A stretch of DNA of 64,000 nucleotides from Sorangium cellulosum So0157-2 (GCF_000418325.1 NC_021658.1:6063501-6127500), one strand, 5' to 3'. Counted from the stretch's first letter, positions 43,676 to 53,232 are shown. Notes: generated by a model not told the origin, from the sequence alone. A program made the numbers and translations.

Positions 43676-44407
43676 ATGCAGGCATCTCGGTGGTTCGTGG
43701 TGTGGATGGCGGTGGGCGCATTTGGCATGGCCGGCACGGCTGTGGGGTGCAGCGATACCGGGGACAATACGTCCGCGAGTCCGACGAGCACCACCACCGG
43801 CTCCGGCGGCGCCGGGGGCACCGGCTCCGGCGGCGCCGGGGGCACCGGCTCCGGCGGCGCCGGGGGCACCGGCTCCGGCGGCGCCGGGGGCACCGGCTCC
43901 GGCGGCGCCGGGGGCACCGGCTCCGGCGGCGCCGGGGGCACCGGCTCCGGCGGCGCCGGGGGCACCGGCTCCGGAGGCGCCGGGGGCACCGGTTCTGGAG
44001 GCGCCGGGGGCACCGGTTCCGGAGGCGCCGGGGGCACCGGTTCTGGCGGTTCCGGAACGGGCGGCGCCGGCGGTGCAGTGGACCAGCACTTCACTCTTTC
44101 CGTGTACGGCGCCGGGTACGTCCCCGCCTATGACGCCGGCACCACGGTCTATGTAGACGTCGTCGCGGTGGATGAGACCGAGGCGATCCTGAGCGCATCG
44201 GACACGATCGCGGCCAACGGAACGTTCTCTGTCACGGGGCAGCTTCTCGGCGGCAAAGCCTACACGATGCACTGGTATGTGGACCTCGACACGAATGGCA
44301 TCTGCCGCAACGAAGACGATCACGTCTGGACGCAGGACATCCCCGTCGTCACCGCGGACGTCAAGCGCGATGTCGGACCTAGCACCGCATTCGGCACATG
44401 CCCCTAG
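43676..44407 (+). CDS. lipoprotein with (GTGSGGAG)n linker
   Basis: The start MQASRWFVVWMAVGAFGMAGTAVGCSDTG has GAGGAGG just upstream and a lipobox (TAVGC). Residues ~37-130 are about eleven copies of GTGSGGAG from a 24-bp DNA repeat. The C-terminal ~105 residues form a small beta domain (FTLSVYGAGYVPAYDAGTTVYVDVVAVDETEAIL, GTFSVTGQLLGGKAYTMHWYVDLDTNGICRNEDDHVWTQDIP), resembling calcium- or carbohydrate-linked beta sandwiches, but I cannot name a family. The stop codon lies within the CTAG target site of the IS701-like element that follows. Confidence 0.86.
   Translation: MQASRWFVVWMAVGAFGMAGTAVGCSDTGDNTSASPTSTTTGSGGAGGTGSGGAGGTGSGGAGGTGSGGAGGTGSGGAGGTGSGGAGGTGSGGAGGTGSGGAGGTGSGGAGGTGSGGAGGTGSGGSGTGGAGGAVDQHFTLSVYGAGYVPAYDAGTTVYVDVVAVDETEAILSASDTIAANGTFSVTGQLLGGKAYTMHWYVDLDTNGICRNEDDHVWTQDIPVVTADVKRDVGPSTAFGTCP
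43798..44060 (+). repeat. eleven 24-bp tandem repeats
   Basis: The unit is close to CCGGCTCCGGCGGCGCCGGG plus four more bases. The first seven to eight copies are identical and the later ones have TTCTGG/TTCCGG variants. This gradient is typical of slipped-strand expansion from one end. Confidence 0.95.
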
Positions 44408-46042
44408 TACTACAGCCGCGGTTAGGGAGCCCGGGCGCGGGCGCTCGGCCGGTTGCGGCGGCGCCGGTAGCAGCAGGCGCGAGCCTGAGCGCGCTTTCGG
44501 CGTCGCCACCTTGACCATGCCCAGCGGAACTCGGGCGAATGTGCGGGCAGCGGAAGCACCAGCTCCATCAGGCGACGGACTTCGGGAATGCTCCAGGGCG
44601 CCAGCGTCGGCGGAGCGTCGCTTTCTTCGAGCGCGGCGGGCTTTTTTTCCCCAACGTGTCAAGCGCCGCCTTCTGCACGCGCTCGGCGTTCTTCCCCGGC
44701 CCCGGGCGCGCCGCTTTGGGCACGAGCTCGGGGTTCATCGCCGGGGCGTACGGGAACGCGCCCTCCGCGGGAAGCTTCGCGCGCACGAAAGCCAACCACG
44801 CCAGGGCCATCATCCCGAGCGTGATGTACCGATGCCAGCTCGGCCACGTGCGGACCTCGTAGTGGTCGAGGCCGACGTCATCCTTCGCCTCCTCGAAGCA
44901 CTGCTCGATCGTGTAACGCGTGGAGGCCACGTGCGCGAGCGTTGCCAGCGGCGTGGCGGCTCCAGCGTTGGACAGGTAGTAGGCCACTTCCGACGGATTC
45001 GAGACCGAGCGGCGAGCCAGGAGCCAGATCTCGTCGGTCGGCAAGCGCCGACGACTGTCGACGACGCGCGCGCGGGCCCAGTCGTACTCGATGGGTCCCT
45101 TCTCGCCTTGATGGACGGCAAGGCGATGCCATTGCTTCGGCGACCACTGCGCGACCACCTTCGCCACAGTGGAGGCGTGCGGCGCGCCCGGTGCAAGACG
45201 AGTGCGCGTGCGGAGCGGACCACGAGGGTGTTCGCGTTCGGTTGGGGGCTCCGCGACCGCCGGTCGCTGGGGCCACACCGGCGCGCTCGAGATGACCGCG
45301 AGAACATATCGATGGCCCTGCGCGGCGATGCCGTCGCGAAGCACGGGATCGTCCCCGTAGACTTCATCGCCGGTGACCCACGCCATCGGTACTCCACGCT
45401 GCCAGGCGTCATGCAGCATCTGCATCGCCAGCTGCGGCTTGGTCTGGAACGCTACATCCTCCGGAACGTGAGCTTCCTGCCTCCGCGCCGGATCGCTGCA
45501 CCACGATTCTGGCAAGTAAAGACGACGATCAAGGATCACATGTCCACGTGGGCTGGTGTAGCTGAGGAACACACCGATCTGGCAGTTCTCGATCTTGCCT
45601 GCCGTCCCGCTGTATTGCCGCGCCACGCCGACGGACTTGGTGCCTTTCTTGAGGAAGCCCGTTTCGTCCAGTACGCCGATGCCCTGCGGATCGCCGAACT
45701 GCTCGATCGTGAAGTCCATCAGGAGATCGCGCGCCGCATCCGCGCTCCAGTCCGCACTGTACAGCAGCCGCTGCACGCGATCGGGCGTCGGGTCGCCGAT
45801 GGCCTCGGCCAGCTGCCAGCCGTTCCGCCGCGCCGCCGGCCCCATCAGCGAGCGCACGTACTTGATCGCCTGCTCGCGCGGCTCGCTGCGCGCGAACAGC
45901 CCCGCGAATCGCGCGTGAAATGCCTCAAAATCTGCTGCCAGCGCGTCCCACGCGGCCGCTGCTGGCAGCTCGCTTGCCCCCGGACTCATGGCCGAATCCT
46001 GGGTCCAAGCTGGCCTCTGTCGAGGTGCGGCTGTAGTACTAG
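44404..46042 (-). mobile_element. IS701-like insertion sequence with inverted repeats and CTAG duplication
   Basis: Terminal inverted repeats TACTACAGCCGC (44408-44419) and GCGGCTGTAGTA (46027-46038) bound a 1631-bp element. CTAG flanks both sides (44404-44407, 46039-46042), the 4-bp target duplication expected of IS701 elements. The single transposase gene lies on the minus strand. The intact ends suggest a recent insertion. Confidence 0.9.
44568..45989 (-). CDS. IS701-family DDE transposase
   Basis: From MSPGASELPAAAAWDALAADFEAFHARFAGLF the protein has 473 residues; the frame is open further upstream but would run through the element's own end. The DDE triad is visible in IGVLDETGFLKKGTKSVGVARQYSGTAGKIENCQIGVFLSY (D), WVTGDEVYGDD (D) and TRYTIEQCFEEAKDDVGLDHYEVRTW (E). 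This arrangement and the QYSGTAGKIENCQ block are typical of IS701. The reading frame is undamaged, so the element may be mobile. Confidence 0.92.
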   Translation of the reverse strand: MSPGASELPAAAAWDALAADFEAFHARFAGLFARSEPREQAIKYVRSLMGPAARRNGWQLAEAIGDPTPDRVQRLLYSADWSADAARDLLMDFTIEQFGDPQGIGVLDETGFLKKGTKSVGVARQYSGTAGKIENCQIGVFLSYTSPRGHVILDRRLYLPESWCSDPARRQEAHVPEDVAFQTKPQLAMQMLHDAWQRGVPMAWVTGDEVYGDDPVLRDGIAAQGHRYVLAVISSAPVWPQRPAVAEPPTEREHPRGPLRTRTRLAPGAPHASTVAKVVAQWSPKQWHRLAVHQGEKGPIEYDWARARVVDSRRRLPTDEIWLLARRSVSNPSEVAYYLSNAGAATPLATLAHVASTRYTIEQCFEEAKDDVGLDHYEVRTWPSWHRYITLGMMALAWLAFVRAKLPAEGAFPYAPAMNPELVPKAARPGPGKNAERVQKAALDTLGKKSPPRSKKATLRRRWRPGAFPKSVA

Positions 46043-46279
46043 GGCGCCTCGCGTTCAGCGATATCCCGTCGCCGTTGGCGGCCCCTGGTCCGAAACGCGC
46101 TTCGCGAGTCAGCGCGTCATGGCAAACCGGGGCCATTCCATGACCATGACGACAACCCCAGACGTCGAGAGCGCGAGAGCGGCGCAGGCTGCCGCCTGGA
46201 TCGTCCCAGTGCCCCCGCGTCCCGCCATGGAATCCGGATGTTGCCCCCCGCCTCACGCCCCCGCTATCGTGGCCAGCCG

Positions 46280-48118
46280 ATGAGGTCTTCCTCCATCGCA
46301 GCGGCAGCGTCCGCGGCCGTCCTCGTGACGCTCGCCAGCGCCGCGCGAGGCCAGTCCAGCGGCGGCTTCTCCCTCGACCGGTTCGAGCCGGCGCCCGCCG
46401 GGGACGCCTTCTTCGGCGTGCCCTCTCCGGCCGCTCCCGGCCACCTCGCGCCGCGCGTCTACGCGATGGTCGACTACGCCCACCGCCCCATCCATAGCAG
46501 CGGCGACGACTCCATCGACCTCGTCTCCTCGCAGGCGTTCCTCCGCCTCGACGCCTCGCTCGCGCTGTGGGATCGCCTGCTGCTCTCGATCGACGCGCCG
46601 CTCGCCATCGCCCAGGGCGGCGACGACCCGCGCATCGCCGGCGTCGAGTTCACCGAGCTCCGGGCGCCCGAACTCGGCGACCTCCGCTTCGGCGCGCGGG
46701 TCCGCCTGCTCGGCGAGGACGCGGGCCCGCTCCAGCTCGGGCTCGGCGGCTATCTCTTCGCGCCCACGGGGACGCCGGCGCAGTACACAGGCGACGCGGA
46801 GGCCCGCGGCGCCCTCCACGCGAGCCTCGGCGGCCGCGTCGATCTGGCGCACGGGGCGCTCGGCTTCCTGTGGAACGCGAGCGGCGGCGTGGAGCTCGGA
46901 GGCGGCCCGAACCGGCCGCAGCAGCTCACGTTCGGCGGCGCCGCCGGGCTCCTGATCGGCGGCGATCTCCTCCAGCTCGGCGCCGAGGCGTACGGCGCCG
47001 CGCCCCTCGGCGAGGAGCTCCTGCTCTCCAGCGCCCCGGTCCGGCCCGAGGAGGCCGGCGTCAACGCCGAGCTGCTCCTCGGCGCCAAGCTGCGCGTCCT
47101 CGGCGGCCTCACCTTCGGCGCGGCGGTCGGCCCGGGGCTCACGAACGCGATCGGCACGCCGCCGGTGCGCGCCGTCGGCGTAATCGGCTGGACCCCGCTC
47201 CCGGAGCCGGCGCCGGAACGCGCGGAGGCCGCCGCCGCCCTCGGCGACAAGGACGACGACGGCATCGACGACCACATCGACGCCTGCCCCGACGTCAAGG
47301 GCGACCCGTCGCCCGATCCCGCGAAGGACGGCTGCCCTCCGGCGGATCGCGACGGCGACGCGGTGCTCGACATCGACGACGCCTGCCCGTCCACCCCTGG
47401 CGCTCGCAGCGCCGACGCCACGCAGAACGGCTGCCCGGACGACTCGGACGACGACGGCTTCCACGACGGCATCGACGCTTGCCCCAGCGTGCGCGGCGGC
47501 CCGAGCGACGACCCGAAGCTCGTGGGCTGCCCGAGCGACGCGGACGGCGACGGCATCGCCGACGCCTCGGACGCCTGCCCGAAGGTCAAGGGGCCAGCGA
47601 GCCAGAACCCGAAGCAGAACGGCTGCCCGGACGATCCGGACGGCGACGGCGTCCGCGGCGCCGCGGACGCCTGCCCGAACGAGCGGGGGCTGTCCGACCC
47701 CGATCCACGGCAGAACGGCTGCCCGAGATTCGTCCGCGTGAACGCCGACGAGATCACGACGTCGAAGCCGGTGCAGTTCGTCGTGTACGGCAAGACCCGC
47801 GCCCAGACGGTCGATCCCGTCTCCGACGAGATCCTGTACGAGGTGCGCGACGCCATCCAGCAGAACCCGGACATCGAGCTCGTCGAGGTGCAGGGCCACA
47901 CGGACGACAGCGGCACCGAGGAATACAACCAGCGCTTGTCCCAGGAGCGCGCGGAGGCCGTCCTCTCGTGGCTCGTGGCCGCGGGGGTGCCGCGAGAGAA
48001 GCTCGTCGCGAGGGGCTACGGCTTCGAGCAGCCGCTCGGGGACAACCGCGTCAAGACAGGGCGCCAGAAGAACCGCCGCGTCCAGTTCGTGATCATCAAG
48101 CGCAAAGGACGGCAGTAG
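46280..48118 (+). CDS. OmpA-family outer-membrane protein with thrombospondin type-3 repeats
   Basis: MRSSSIAAAASAAVLVTLASAARGQ is the signal peptide. Residues ~30-310 alternate hydrophobic strands, as in an outer-membrane barrel. Residues ~315-480 hold five to six Ca-binding repeats of the OmpA-linker type (DKDDDGIDDHIDACPDVKGDPSPDPAKDGCPPADRDGDAVLDIDDACP). The C-terminal OmpA domain binds peptidoglycan (LVEVQGHTDDSGTEEYNQRLSQERAEAVLSWLVAAGVPREKLVARGYGFEQPLGDNRVKTGRQKNRRVQFVI), with the conserved NxxLSxxRA and NRRV elements. It tethers the outer membrane to the wall. It has 612 residues from this start. Confidence 0.92.
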   Translation: MRSSSIAAAASAAVLVTLASAARGQSSGGFSLDRFEPAPAGDAFFGVPSPAAPGHLAPRVYAMVDYAHRPIHSSGDDSIDLVSSQAFLRLDASLALWDRLLLSIDAPLAIAQGGDDPRIAGVEFTELRAPELGDLRFGARVRLLGEDAGPLQLGLGGYLFAPTGTPAQYTGDAEARGALHASLGGRVDLAHGALGFLWNASGGVELGGGPNRPQQLTFGGAAGLLIGGDLLQLGAEAYGAAPLGEELLLSSAPVRPEEAGVNAELLLGAKLRVLGGLTFGAAVGPGLTNAIGTPPVRAVGVIGWTPLPEPAPERAEAAAALGDKDDDGIDDHIDACPDVKGDPSPDPAKDGCPPADRDGDAVLDIDDACPSTPGARSADATQNGCPDDSDDDGFHDGIDACPSVRGGPSDDPKLVGCPSDADGDGIADASDACPKVKGPASQNPKQNGCPDDPDGDGVRGAADACPNERGLSDPDPRQNGCPRFVRVNADEITTSKPVQFVVYGKTRAQTVDPVSDEILYEVRDAIQQNPDIELVEVQGHTDDSGTEEYNQRLSQERAEAVLSWLVAAGVPREKLVARGYGFEQPLGDNRVKTGRQKNRRVQFVIIKRKGRQ

Positions 48119-48338
48119 CGAGCGGGCGAGGTCGTCGTGATTGCGACCTCGCCACGCCACAACGCCCGAGACACCACAGCCCCCGACAGCCGCGCCGAGC
48201 CTTGCAGCCAGGGCAATCAGGGCAATCAACGCGCCGCCGTGCCATCCGCGCCGCCATCCGCGCCGTCCGCCATCGCCCGACACCCAGTCGTGACCGTTCC
48301 CTGACAGCCGTGGTCAGGCGCGTGTGTCACCTTGAGGG

Positions 48339-49877
48339 ATGCTCCATACGGTGGCAATCTCAGATATCCATCTTTGCGAGCTCGAGCCGGGTGACGGTCT
48401 TTGGATGCGCTACCGTCAGGCTCCTTACTCCCCCGACAGCGAGGTCGCGGCAATGCTGGACGCGCTTCGGGACGAGATGAAGCAGGGCACGGCGCGCGGC
48501 GCCGGGCGGCATGAGCTCACGCTGGTGCTCAACGGCGACGTGTTCGACCTCGACGCGCCGCGCGTGATCGATCGGAAGAGCGTCTTCCACGACCTGCCGC
48601 GCAGCGCCGAGCACGCGGTCCCGGCGATGAAGGCGATCCTCGCGGACCACCCGGTGTTCATCGAGGCGCTGGGCCGCGTCGTCGCGGATGGGCACACCGT
48701 CGTGTTCATCTCCGGCAACCACGACGTCCAGCTCACGTTGCCCGAGGTGCGCGACCTGGTCCGGTCCCGCGTGGTCGAGGCGGCGCTCGCCGCGCTGGAC
48801 GGCGCGCCGCGCCCCGGATCGAGCTCGCCCACGCCCGAGGCCGGCCGCGCGCGCGCGGCGCTGGGCGCGCGCGTCGTGTTCCGCGCCTGGTTCCACAAGA
48901 CGCCGGACGGCATCATCGTGGAGCACGGCAACCAGTACGACGCCTATTGCAGCTACCGCTACCCCATGGTCCCGTTCGGCCGGAAGCCGGGCGAGATCCA
49001 GCCGACCATGGGCTCGCTCGTGTGCCGGTTGCTCGTCTCGCGGATGGGGTACTTCAACCCGCACGTGGACTCCTCGTTCATGCTGTCCGCGTTCGGCTAC
49101 CTCGCGCACTGGGCGCGCTATTACCTGTTCTCGCGCCGCTCGCTCGCGGGGGCGTGGGCGCTCGGCGCGCTCCGCACGGTCGTCGAGCTCGTGCGCCGGC
49201 GCGAGCCCGAGCGGCGCGCCCGCCTGCGCGAGTGCCTCGCCGCCGCCGCGCAGGAGACGGGCGCCCCGCTCCGCGCCGTCGCCCGCCACGCCCGCCTGTT
49301 CGCGCCGCCGGCCGAGGACCGGCTGGGGCTCGTCGCGCGCGAGCTCTGGCTCGACCGGGCCGCCCTGGCGCTGCTCGCGGTCGCAGTGGCCCTCGTGTGG
49401 CTGCTGCTCGCGCCGATCTGGCTCGCGCCGGCGGCGCTCGTCGCGCCGGTGGGGCTCGTCGTCTACGAGCGCCTCGTGCCGAAGCTCCCGCTCGAGGCCA
49501 CCTGGCAGCGGGTCAGCCGCGCCGCGCGCCAGGTCGCCCGCGCCCACCGCGCCCGGGCGGTCGTCTTCGGCCACACGCACACGCCCGAGGGCAGCTGGGA
49601 GGGCGGGCTGTTCTTCGGCAACACCGGCTCGTGGTCCGCCGCCTTCGAGGACATCGCCTGCACCAAGCCGGTCTTCGCCGCGCGCCCCCTGGTCTGGCTG
49701 CGGTCCGAGCCCGGCGCGGGCAGCTCCGCGCGCCTCGCGGGCGGGCTCGTGACCTGGAAGAACGGCCGCTTCGAGGCCCGCACGGCCAGCGTCCCGCCCC
49801 CTGCCGAGCAGCTCCGCGAGCCGCACGGCGCCCCCCCGCCGCTGCGGTCGCCCGCGACCGCGGCGCTGCGCACGTAG
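48339..49877 (+). CDS. calcineurin-like metallophosphoesterase (LpxH-like)
   Basis: This 512-residue enzyme carries all metal motifs: VAISDIHLCEL near residue 5, LTLVLNGDVFDLD, VVFISGNHDVQL, WFHKTPDGIIVEHGNQYD and AVVFGHTHTPEGSWEGGLFFGNTGSWS. The order fits UDP-2,3-diacylglucosamine pyrophosphatase-like enzymes, but the protein is twice as long. A hydrophobic segment at ~345-375 (ALALLAVAVALVWLLLAPIWLAPAALVAPVGLVV) lies between the NHD and GHTH parts, so it is probably membrane-attached. The substrate is unknown. Confidence 0.86.
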   Translation: MLHTVAISDIHLCELEPGDGLWMRYRQAPYSPDSEVAAMLDALRDEMKQGTARGAGRHELTLVLNGDVFDLDAPRVIDRKSVFHDLPRSAEHAVPAMKAILADHPVFIEALGRVVADGHTVVFISGNHDVQLTLPEVRDLVRSRVVEAALAALDGAPRPGSSSPTPEAGRARAALGARVVFRAWFHKTPDGIIVEHGNQYDAYCSYRYPMVPFGRKPGEIQPTMGSLVCRLLVSRMGYFNPHVDSSFMLSAFGYLAHWARYYLFSRRSLAGAWALGALRTVVELVRRREPERRARLRECLAAAAQETGAPLRAVARHARLFAPPAEDRLGLVARELWLDRAALALLAVAVALVWLLLAPIWLAPAALVAPVGLVVYERLVPKLPLEATWQRVSRAARQVARAHRARAVVFGHTHTPEGSWEGGLFFGNTGSWSAAFEDIACTKPVFAARPLVWLRSEPGAGSSARLAGGLVTWKNGRFEARTASVPPPAEQLREPHGAPPPLRSPATAALRT

Positions 49878-49999
49878 CGCGCGTGCGCGAGCGGCCCGGC
49901 GCTCCCCGCTCGAATTGAGCGCCTTCCTGACTTGCGCGAGGCGTCCGGCCGCTGGATGCTGCCCGGAGTCGACATGCGTCTCGCCGACGAGGAAGCTCC

Positions 50000-50773
50000 G
50001 TGAACTCCCCGCTCCGCATCGAAGCCGCCGGTGAAAGCCATGTTGGCCGCCAGCGCGAGCACAACGAGGACAGCTTCGCCGTCGATCTGGATCTCGGCCT
50101 CTTCGTCGTCGCGGACGGCATCGGCGGCGCCGCCGGGGGGGAGATCGCGTCGCGGATGGCGGTCGACATCGTGCAGGCGTGCTGCAAGGAGGGCGAGGGC
50201 GAGATCACGCAGCCCACGGGCTACGACGAGGCCGCGGGCCCCTTGGAGCTGCGCCTGGTCTCGTCCATCTGGCGCGCCAACGAGCGCATCTTCGAGGTGG
50301 GGCAGCGCGACCCGCGCTTCTACGGGATGGGGACGACGTTTGCGGGCGTGTACGTCGACGCGACCTCGGCGTGCATCGCGCACGTGGGCGACAGCCGGGT
50401 CTACCGGTACCGCGAGCGCCGGCTGGAGCGGCTCACCGAGGACCACTCGCTCTGGAACGAGCACCTGCACAGCGGCGAGCAGCTGCCCGACGACGTGGAT
50501 CCGCTGCTCGCCCGCAACGTCGTGACGCGCGCGCTCGGGATGGGGAAGACGGTCGACGTCGCCACGCGCATCGAGCGCCCCGAGGCCGGCGATCTCCTGC
50601 TCATCTGCTCGGACGGCCTCTCCGGCCCGGTCCCCGAGCCGGAGATCGCCGCGCTGCTCGCGCTGGGCGACGATCTCGCCACGACGGCCCGCTCGCTCGT
50701 CGACCGCGCCAACCAGCACGGCGGCCCCGACAACGTGACGTGCGTCCTCATCCGCTGGACCCCCGCCGCCTGA
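50000..50773 (+). CDS. PP2C-type Ser/Thr protein phosphatase
   Basis: The GTG start follows GAGGAAG. The 257-residue protein has the PP2C motifs in order: HVGRQREHNEDSFAV, LFVVADGIGGAAGGEIAS, FYGMGTTFAGVYVD, ACIAHVGDSRVYRYRERRLERLTEDHSL, LLLICSDGLSGPVPEPEI and GGPDNVTCVLIRW. All metal-binding Asp are present. It would reverse phosphorylation by Hanks-type kinases such as the one at 32.4 kb. Unlike the kinase it lacks a membrane segment. Confidence 0.94.
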   Translation: MNSPLRIEAAGESHVGRQREHNEDSFAVDLDLGLFVVADGIGGAAGGEIASRMAVDIVQACCKEGEGEITQPTGYDEAAGPLELRLVSSIWRANERIFEVGQRDPRFYGMGTTFAGVYVDATSACIAHVGDSRVYRYRERRLERLTEDHSLWNEHLHSGEQLPDDVDPLLARNVVTRALGMGKTVDVATRIERPEAGDLLLICSDGLSGPVPEPEIAALLALGDDLATTARSLVDRANQHGGPDNVTCVLIRWTPAA

Positions 50774-50818
50774 CGCCCCCCGACCGACCGCCCGTTCTCC
50801 CCCCCAACGGATGTTCGC

Positions 50819-51880
50819 CTAAGGCAGGGAGGGGATGCCGAGGAGATCGGCGGATCTCGTCATGTCGTACGCGAGCGTGCCCGGCGTCGCGTCGTCGCTC
50901 TCGCGCTCGACGAGCGAGAACAGCTCGCCGAACGGGGTCGCGAGCTGCTCCTCGGTCGGCGCCTCCTCGCTCCACTCGTCCGGCAGCGGCGGCAGCGCGT
51001 CGCCCTCGATCGCGTCGTACGCGCTCGACAGCCGGTCGAAGCCGGCGAGCACCGCCTTGTCGACCTCCGCGCCCTCGGCCCCCTTGGTGAGCAGCCACGG
51101 CTGGAAGGCTGCGTAGGTCTGCTCGCCGGCCGCGACGTTCGCGCGCATGTCGGCGAGGGTGTACTGCGCATAGCGCGACTCCTCCTCGCCGGTCGCCGCC
51201 TTGCTCGTCTTCTCGACCTGCTCCAGGATCGAGCTGATCACCCCGCGGTACGCGGACGGCGCGTCGAGCGCGAGGCCCTCGAAATCGGCCTTCATCTTCT
51301 CCGCGTCGGCCTTGAGCCGCTCGCAGAGCTCGCCCTTGAACGCGGCCGCCTCGGCCTCGGTGGCCGGGAAGGCCGCGGCCTTGTAGTTCGTGAGCGCCGA
51401 CTCGAAGGCGAGGACGGGCTCCGGGATCTCGTCCGCCCAGAGGATGCGCTCGACGCCGTGCACGCCGGTCACCCCCTCGTCGTCGAAGAGGTCGTCGTCG
51501 GCCGCGACCTCGATGAACGCGTCGTAGCGGGCGTCCGTCGAGTAATCGAGGTCCGGAAAGACGACCGCGATGGCCCCCTCGACGCGCTCGTAGGACTGCC
51601 GCGCCTCCTTCCACGCGGCCTTCATCGCGTCGACGGCCGCCTTGTCGCTCGACGCGCTCCACCCGTCCTCGTCCGGCTCGGGCGCGGCCGCCTGGAGCGC
51701 GGCCGTGGCGGCGGCGAACTCGTCGAGGTTGTCCTGGATGAAGGCCTTCACCTCGAGCACTGCCCGTCGCTCGTAATCCGCGTCGGTGTACAGCGTCTCG
51801 TTGTCGCTCCCGCACGCGGGGAGCGAGAGGGCGGCGGCGGCGATGGCCAGACCGGACCGCAGGCAGGCGGGGATGTGCAT
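50819..51880 (-). CDS. imelysin-family (M75-like) lipoprotein
   Basis: MHIPACLRSGLAIAAAALSLPACGSDN is a lipoprotein signal (LPAC). The helical imelysin domain carries the diagnostic GxHxxE motif at residues 139-144 (GVHGVERILWADE). Helical segments follow (ALTNYKAAAFPATEAEAAAFKGELCERLK, YTLADMRANVAAGEQTYAAFQPWLLTKG). Imelysins (EfeO, IcmP, IrpA) are iron-regulated periplasmic or outer-membrane proteins thought to bind iron or haem. The upstream gene on the same strand encodes a di-haem oxidoreductase, the usual partner. It has 353 residues. Confidence 0.88.
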   Translation of the reverse strand: MHIPACLRSGLAIAAAALSLPACGSDNETLYTDADYERRAVLEVKAFIQDNLDEFAAATAALQAAAPEPDEDGWSASSDKAAVDAMKAAWKEARQSYERVEGAIAVVFPDLDYSTDARYDAFIEVAADDDLFDDEGVTGVHGVERILWADEIPEPVLAFESALTNYKAAAFPATEAEAAAFKGELCERLKADAEKMKADFEGLALDAPSAYRGVISSILEQVEKTSKAATGEEESRYAQYTLADMRANVAAGEQTYAAFQPWLLTKGAEGAEVDKAVLAGFDRLSSAYDAIEGDALPPLPDEWSEEAPTEEQLATPFGELFSLVERESDDATPGTLAYDMTRSADLLGIPSLP

Positions 51881-51986
51881 GGATCTTTCGAGCTCCTTGG
51901 TCGCGGCTCGCCCGGAGCGAGCGCGGGCTGTCGGTTGGCGCGAGCGCGCGCGCCGGCGAACGTCGGCGAACGTCGGCGAACGTCGA

Positions 51987-53219
51987 TCAGAGCGAGCGCA
52001 CGAAGTCGATGAGGGCCTCGCGATCCTCCCGGGAGAGCGCGCGGAAGGCGGCGACCGAGTCGGCCGCCTCCGACGCCGGGCCGTCGTGGAGCAGGATGGC
52101 CTGCTCGATGGTCCTGGCGCGGCCGTCGTGGAGGTACGAGGTGCTGTGGCGCATGCCGATGAGCGGCGCCGTCCGCCAGGAGACGGAGCTCGCCGACTCG
52201 TCGGCCAGCCCGTCGGCGAGATCGGGGCCGAGGTCGTGCAGGAGGAAATCGGTGTAGACGGGCGCGTCGATGTCCGCGAGCTGCGCGATCGGGTAGTCGG
52301 CGCGCGTCCGCAGCGAGGGGACGTGGCAAGCGGCGCAGTCGACCTCGGCGAACAGCGCCTGACCGCGCTCGTCGGCGGGCGCGCGCCTCGGGATCTCCAG
52401 CAAGCGCATGTAGTCGGCGACGGCGTTCACCGTGTCGAGGACCACGTCCTCGCCCGGCTTGGCGTCGTCCGTGAGCCCGTCCGGGTTCGGCAGCTCGTCG
52501 GGGCGGAGCGGCGAGGTGATGCCCATGTCGCCCTGGTAGGCGTCGGCCGTGAAGTCATCGAGCGTCGCGACCCGCGCCTTGAACCCGAAGCGGCCGATGA
52601 GGTTCTCGTCGCCCTCGGCGAAGGTGTGGAACGACTCGTCCGCGTTCTTCTTCGAGTGGAACACCACCCGGTTGATGCGCCCGCGGATGGCGTCGCCGCG
52701 CGCGGCCTGCTCGGCCGCGACCCGCTCGATCTCGGCGTCGTCGACCGCCTCCATGTACCCGCGACCGAACACCGGCGGGCCGAGGCGCTGCGAGAGCTTG
52801 ATCGTCCCCTCGAGCTCGGGCCGCGCGAGCGTCGTCGCCCCGGCGACCCCGTAGGGACGCATCGTGTGCCCGTAGGGGAGCGCCGCCTGATCCACCGCCG
52901 GCGTCACGCCGTCGGCCTCGACGAGCACCATCTTCTGGACGGCGCCGGGGCCGCGCGCGGCCCCCTCGTGGCACCCCGCGCACGCGGAGCGGATGTACAG
53001 CGGCCCGAGCCCGTCGCGCTCGCGAAACACGAAGTCGAAGAGCGCGTCGCCCTCCTTGAACCGGGCCACCTGCTCCGCGGAGGCGCCGTGCAGCGGGATG
53101 TCGCTGAGATCATCGCCGATCAGCTGGAGGCCGAGCAGCGGGTCGGCGGGCGCAGGCTCTCCGCCGCAGCCGACGATGAAGAGAACAGGAAGCGCGAGAA
53201 CCGAGGCAAATCGCGACAT
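51987..53219 (-). CDS. di-haem oxidoreductase (thiol-oxidoreductase family) lipoprotein
   Basis: MSRFASVLALPVLFIVGCGGEP is a lipoprotein signal. Two c-type haem sites are visible, CAGCH at residues 80-84 and CAACH at ~295. Distal parts typical of the DHOR family are LPYGHTMRPYGVAGA, GRINRVVF, GRFGFKARVATLDDFTADAYQGDMGIT, WRTAPLIGMRHSTSYLHDGRARTIEQAILLHDG and FRALSREDREALIDFVRSL. It is 410 residues long. Partners of imelysins, these proteins probably take part in iron acquisition by redox steps in the envelope. About 106 bases separate it from the imelysin gene. Confidence 0.9.
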   Translation of the reverse strand: MSRFASVLALPVLFIVGCGGEPAPADPLLGLQLIGDDLSDIPLHGASAEQVARFKEGDALFDFVFRERDGLGPLYIRSACAGCHEGAARGPGAVQKMVLVEADGVTPAVDQAALPYGHTMRPYGVAGATTLARPELEGTIKLSQRLGPPVFGRGYMEAVDDAEIERVAAEQAARGDAIRGRINRVVFHSKKNADESFHTFAEGDENLIGRFGFKARVATLDDFTADAYQGDMGITSPLRPDELPNPDGLTDDAKPGEDVVLDTVNAVADYMRLLEIPRRAPADERGQALFAEVDCAACHVPSLRTRADYPIAQLADIDAPVYTDFLLHDLGPDLADGLADESASSVSWRTAPLIGMRHSTSYLHDGRARTIEQAILLHDGPASEAADSVAAFRALSREDREALIDFVRSL

Positions 53220-53232
53220 GTTGTCGACGCGT

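Noticed and set aside
43798..44060. CRISPR-like or MITE array
   Set aside because: It is a 24-bp in-frame coding repeat (GTGSGGAG) inside a lipoprotein gene.
46043..46256. N-terminal 89 codons of the IS701 transposase frame
   Set aside because: They lie outside the right inverted repeat of the element, so they cannot belong to it. The ATG at 45989 is inside and gives the normal family length.
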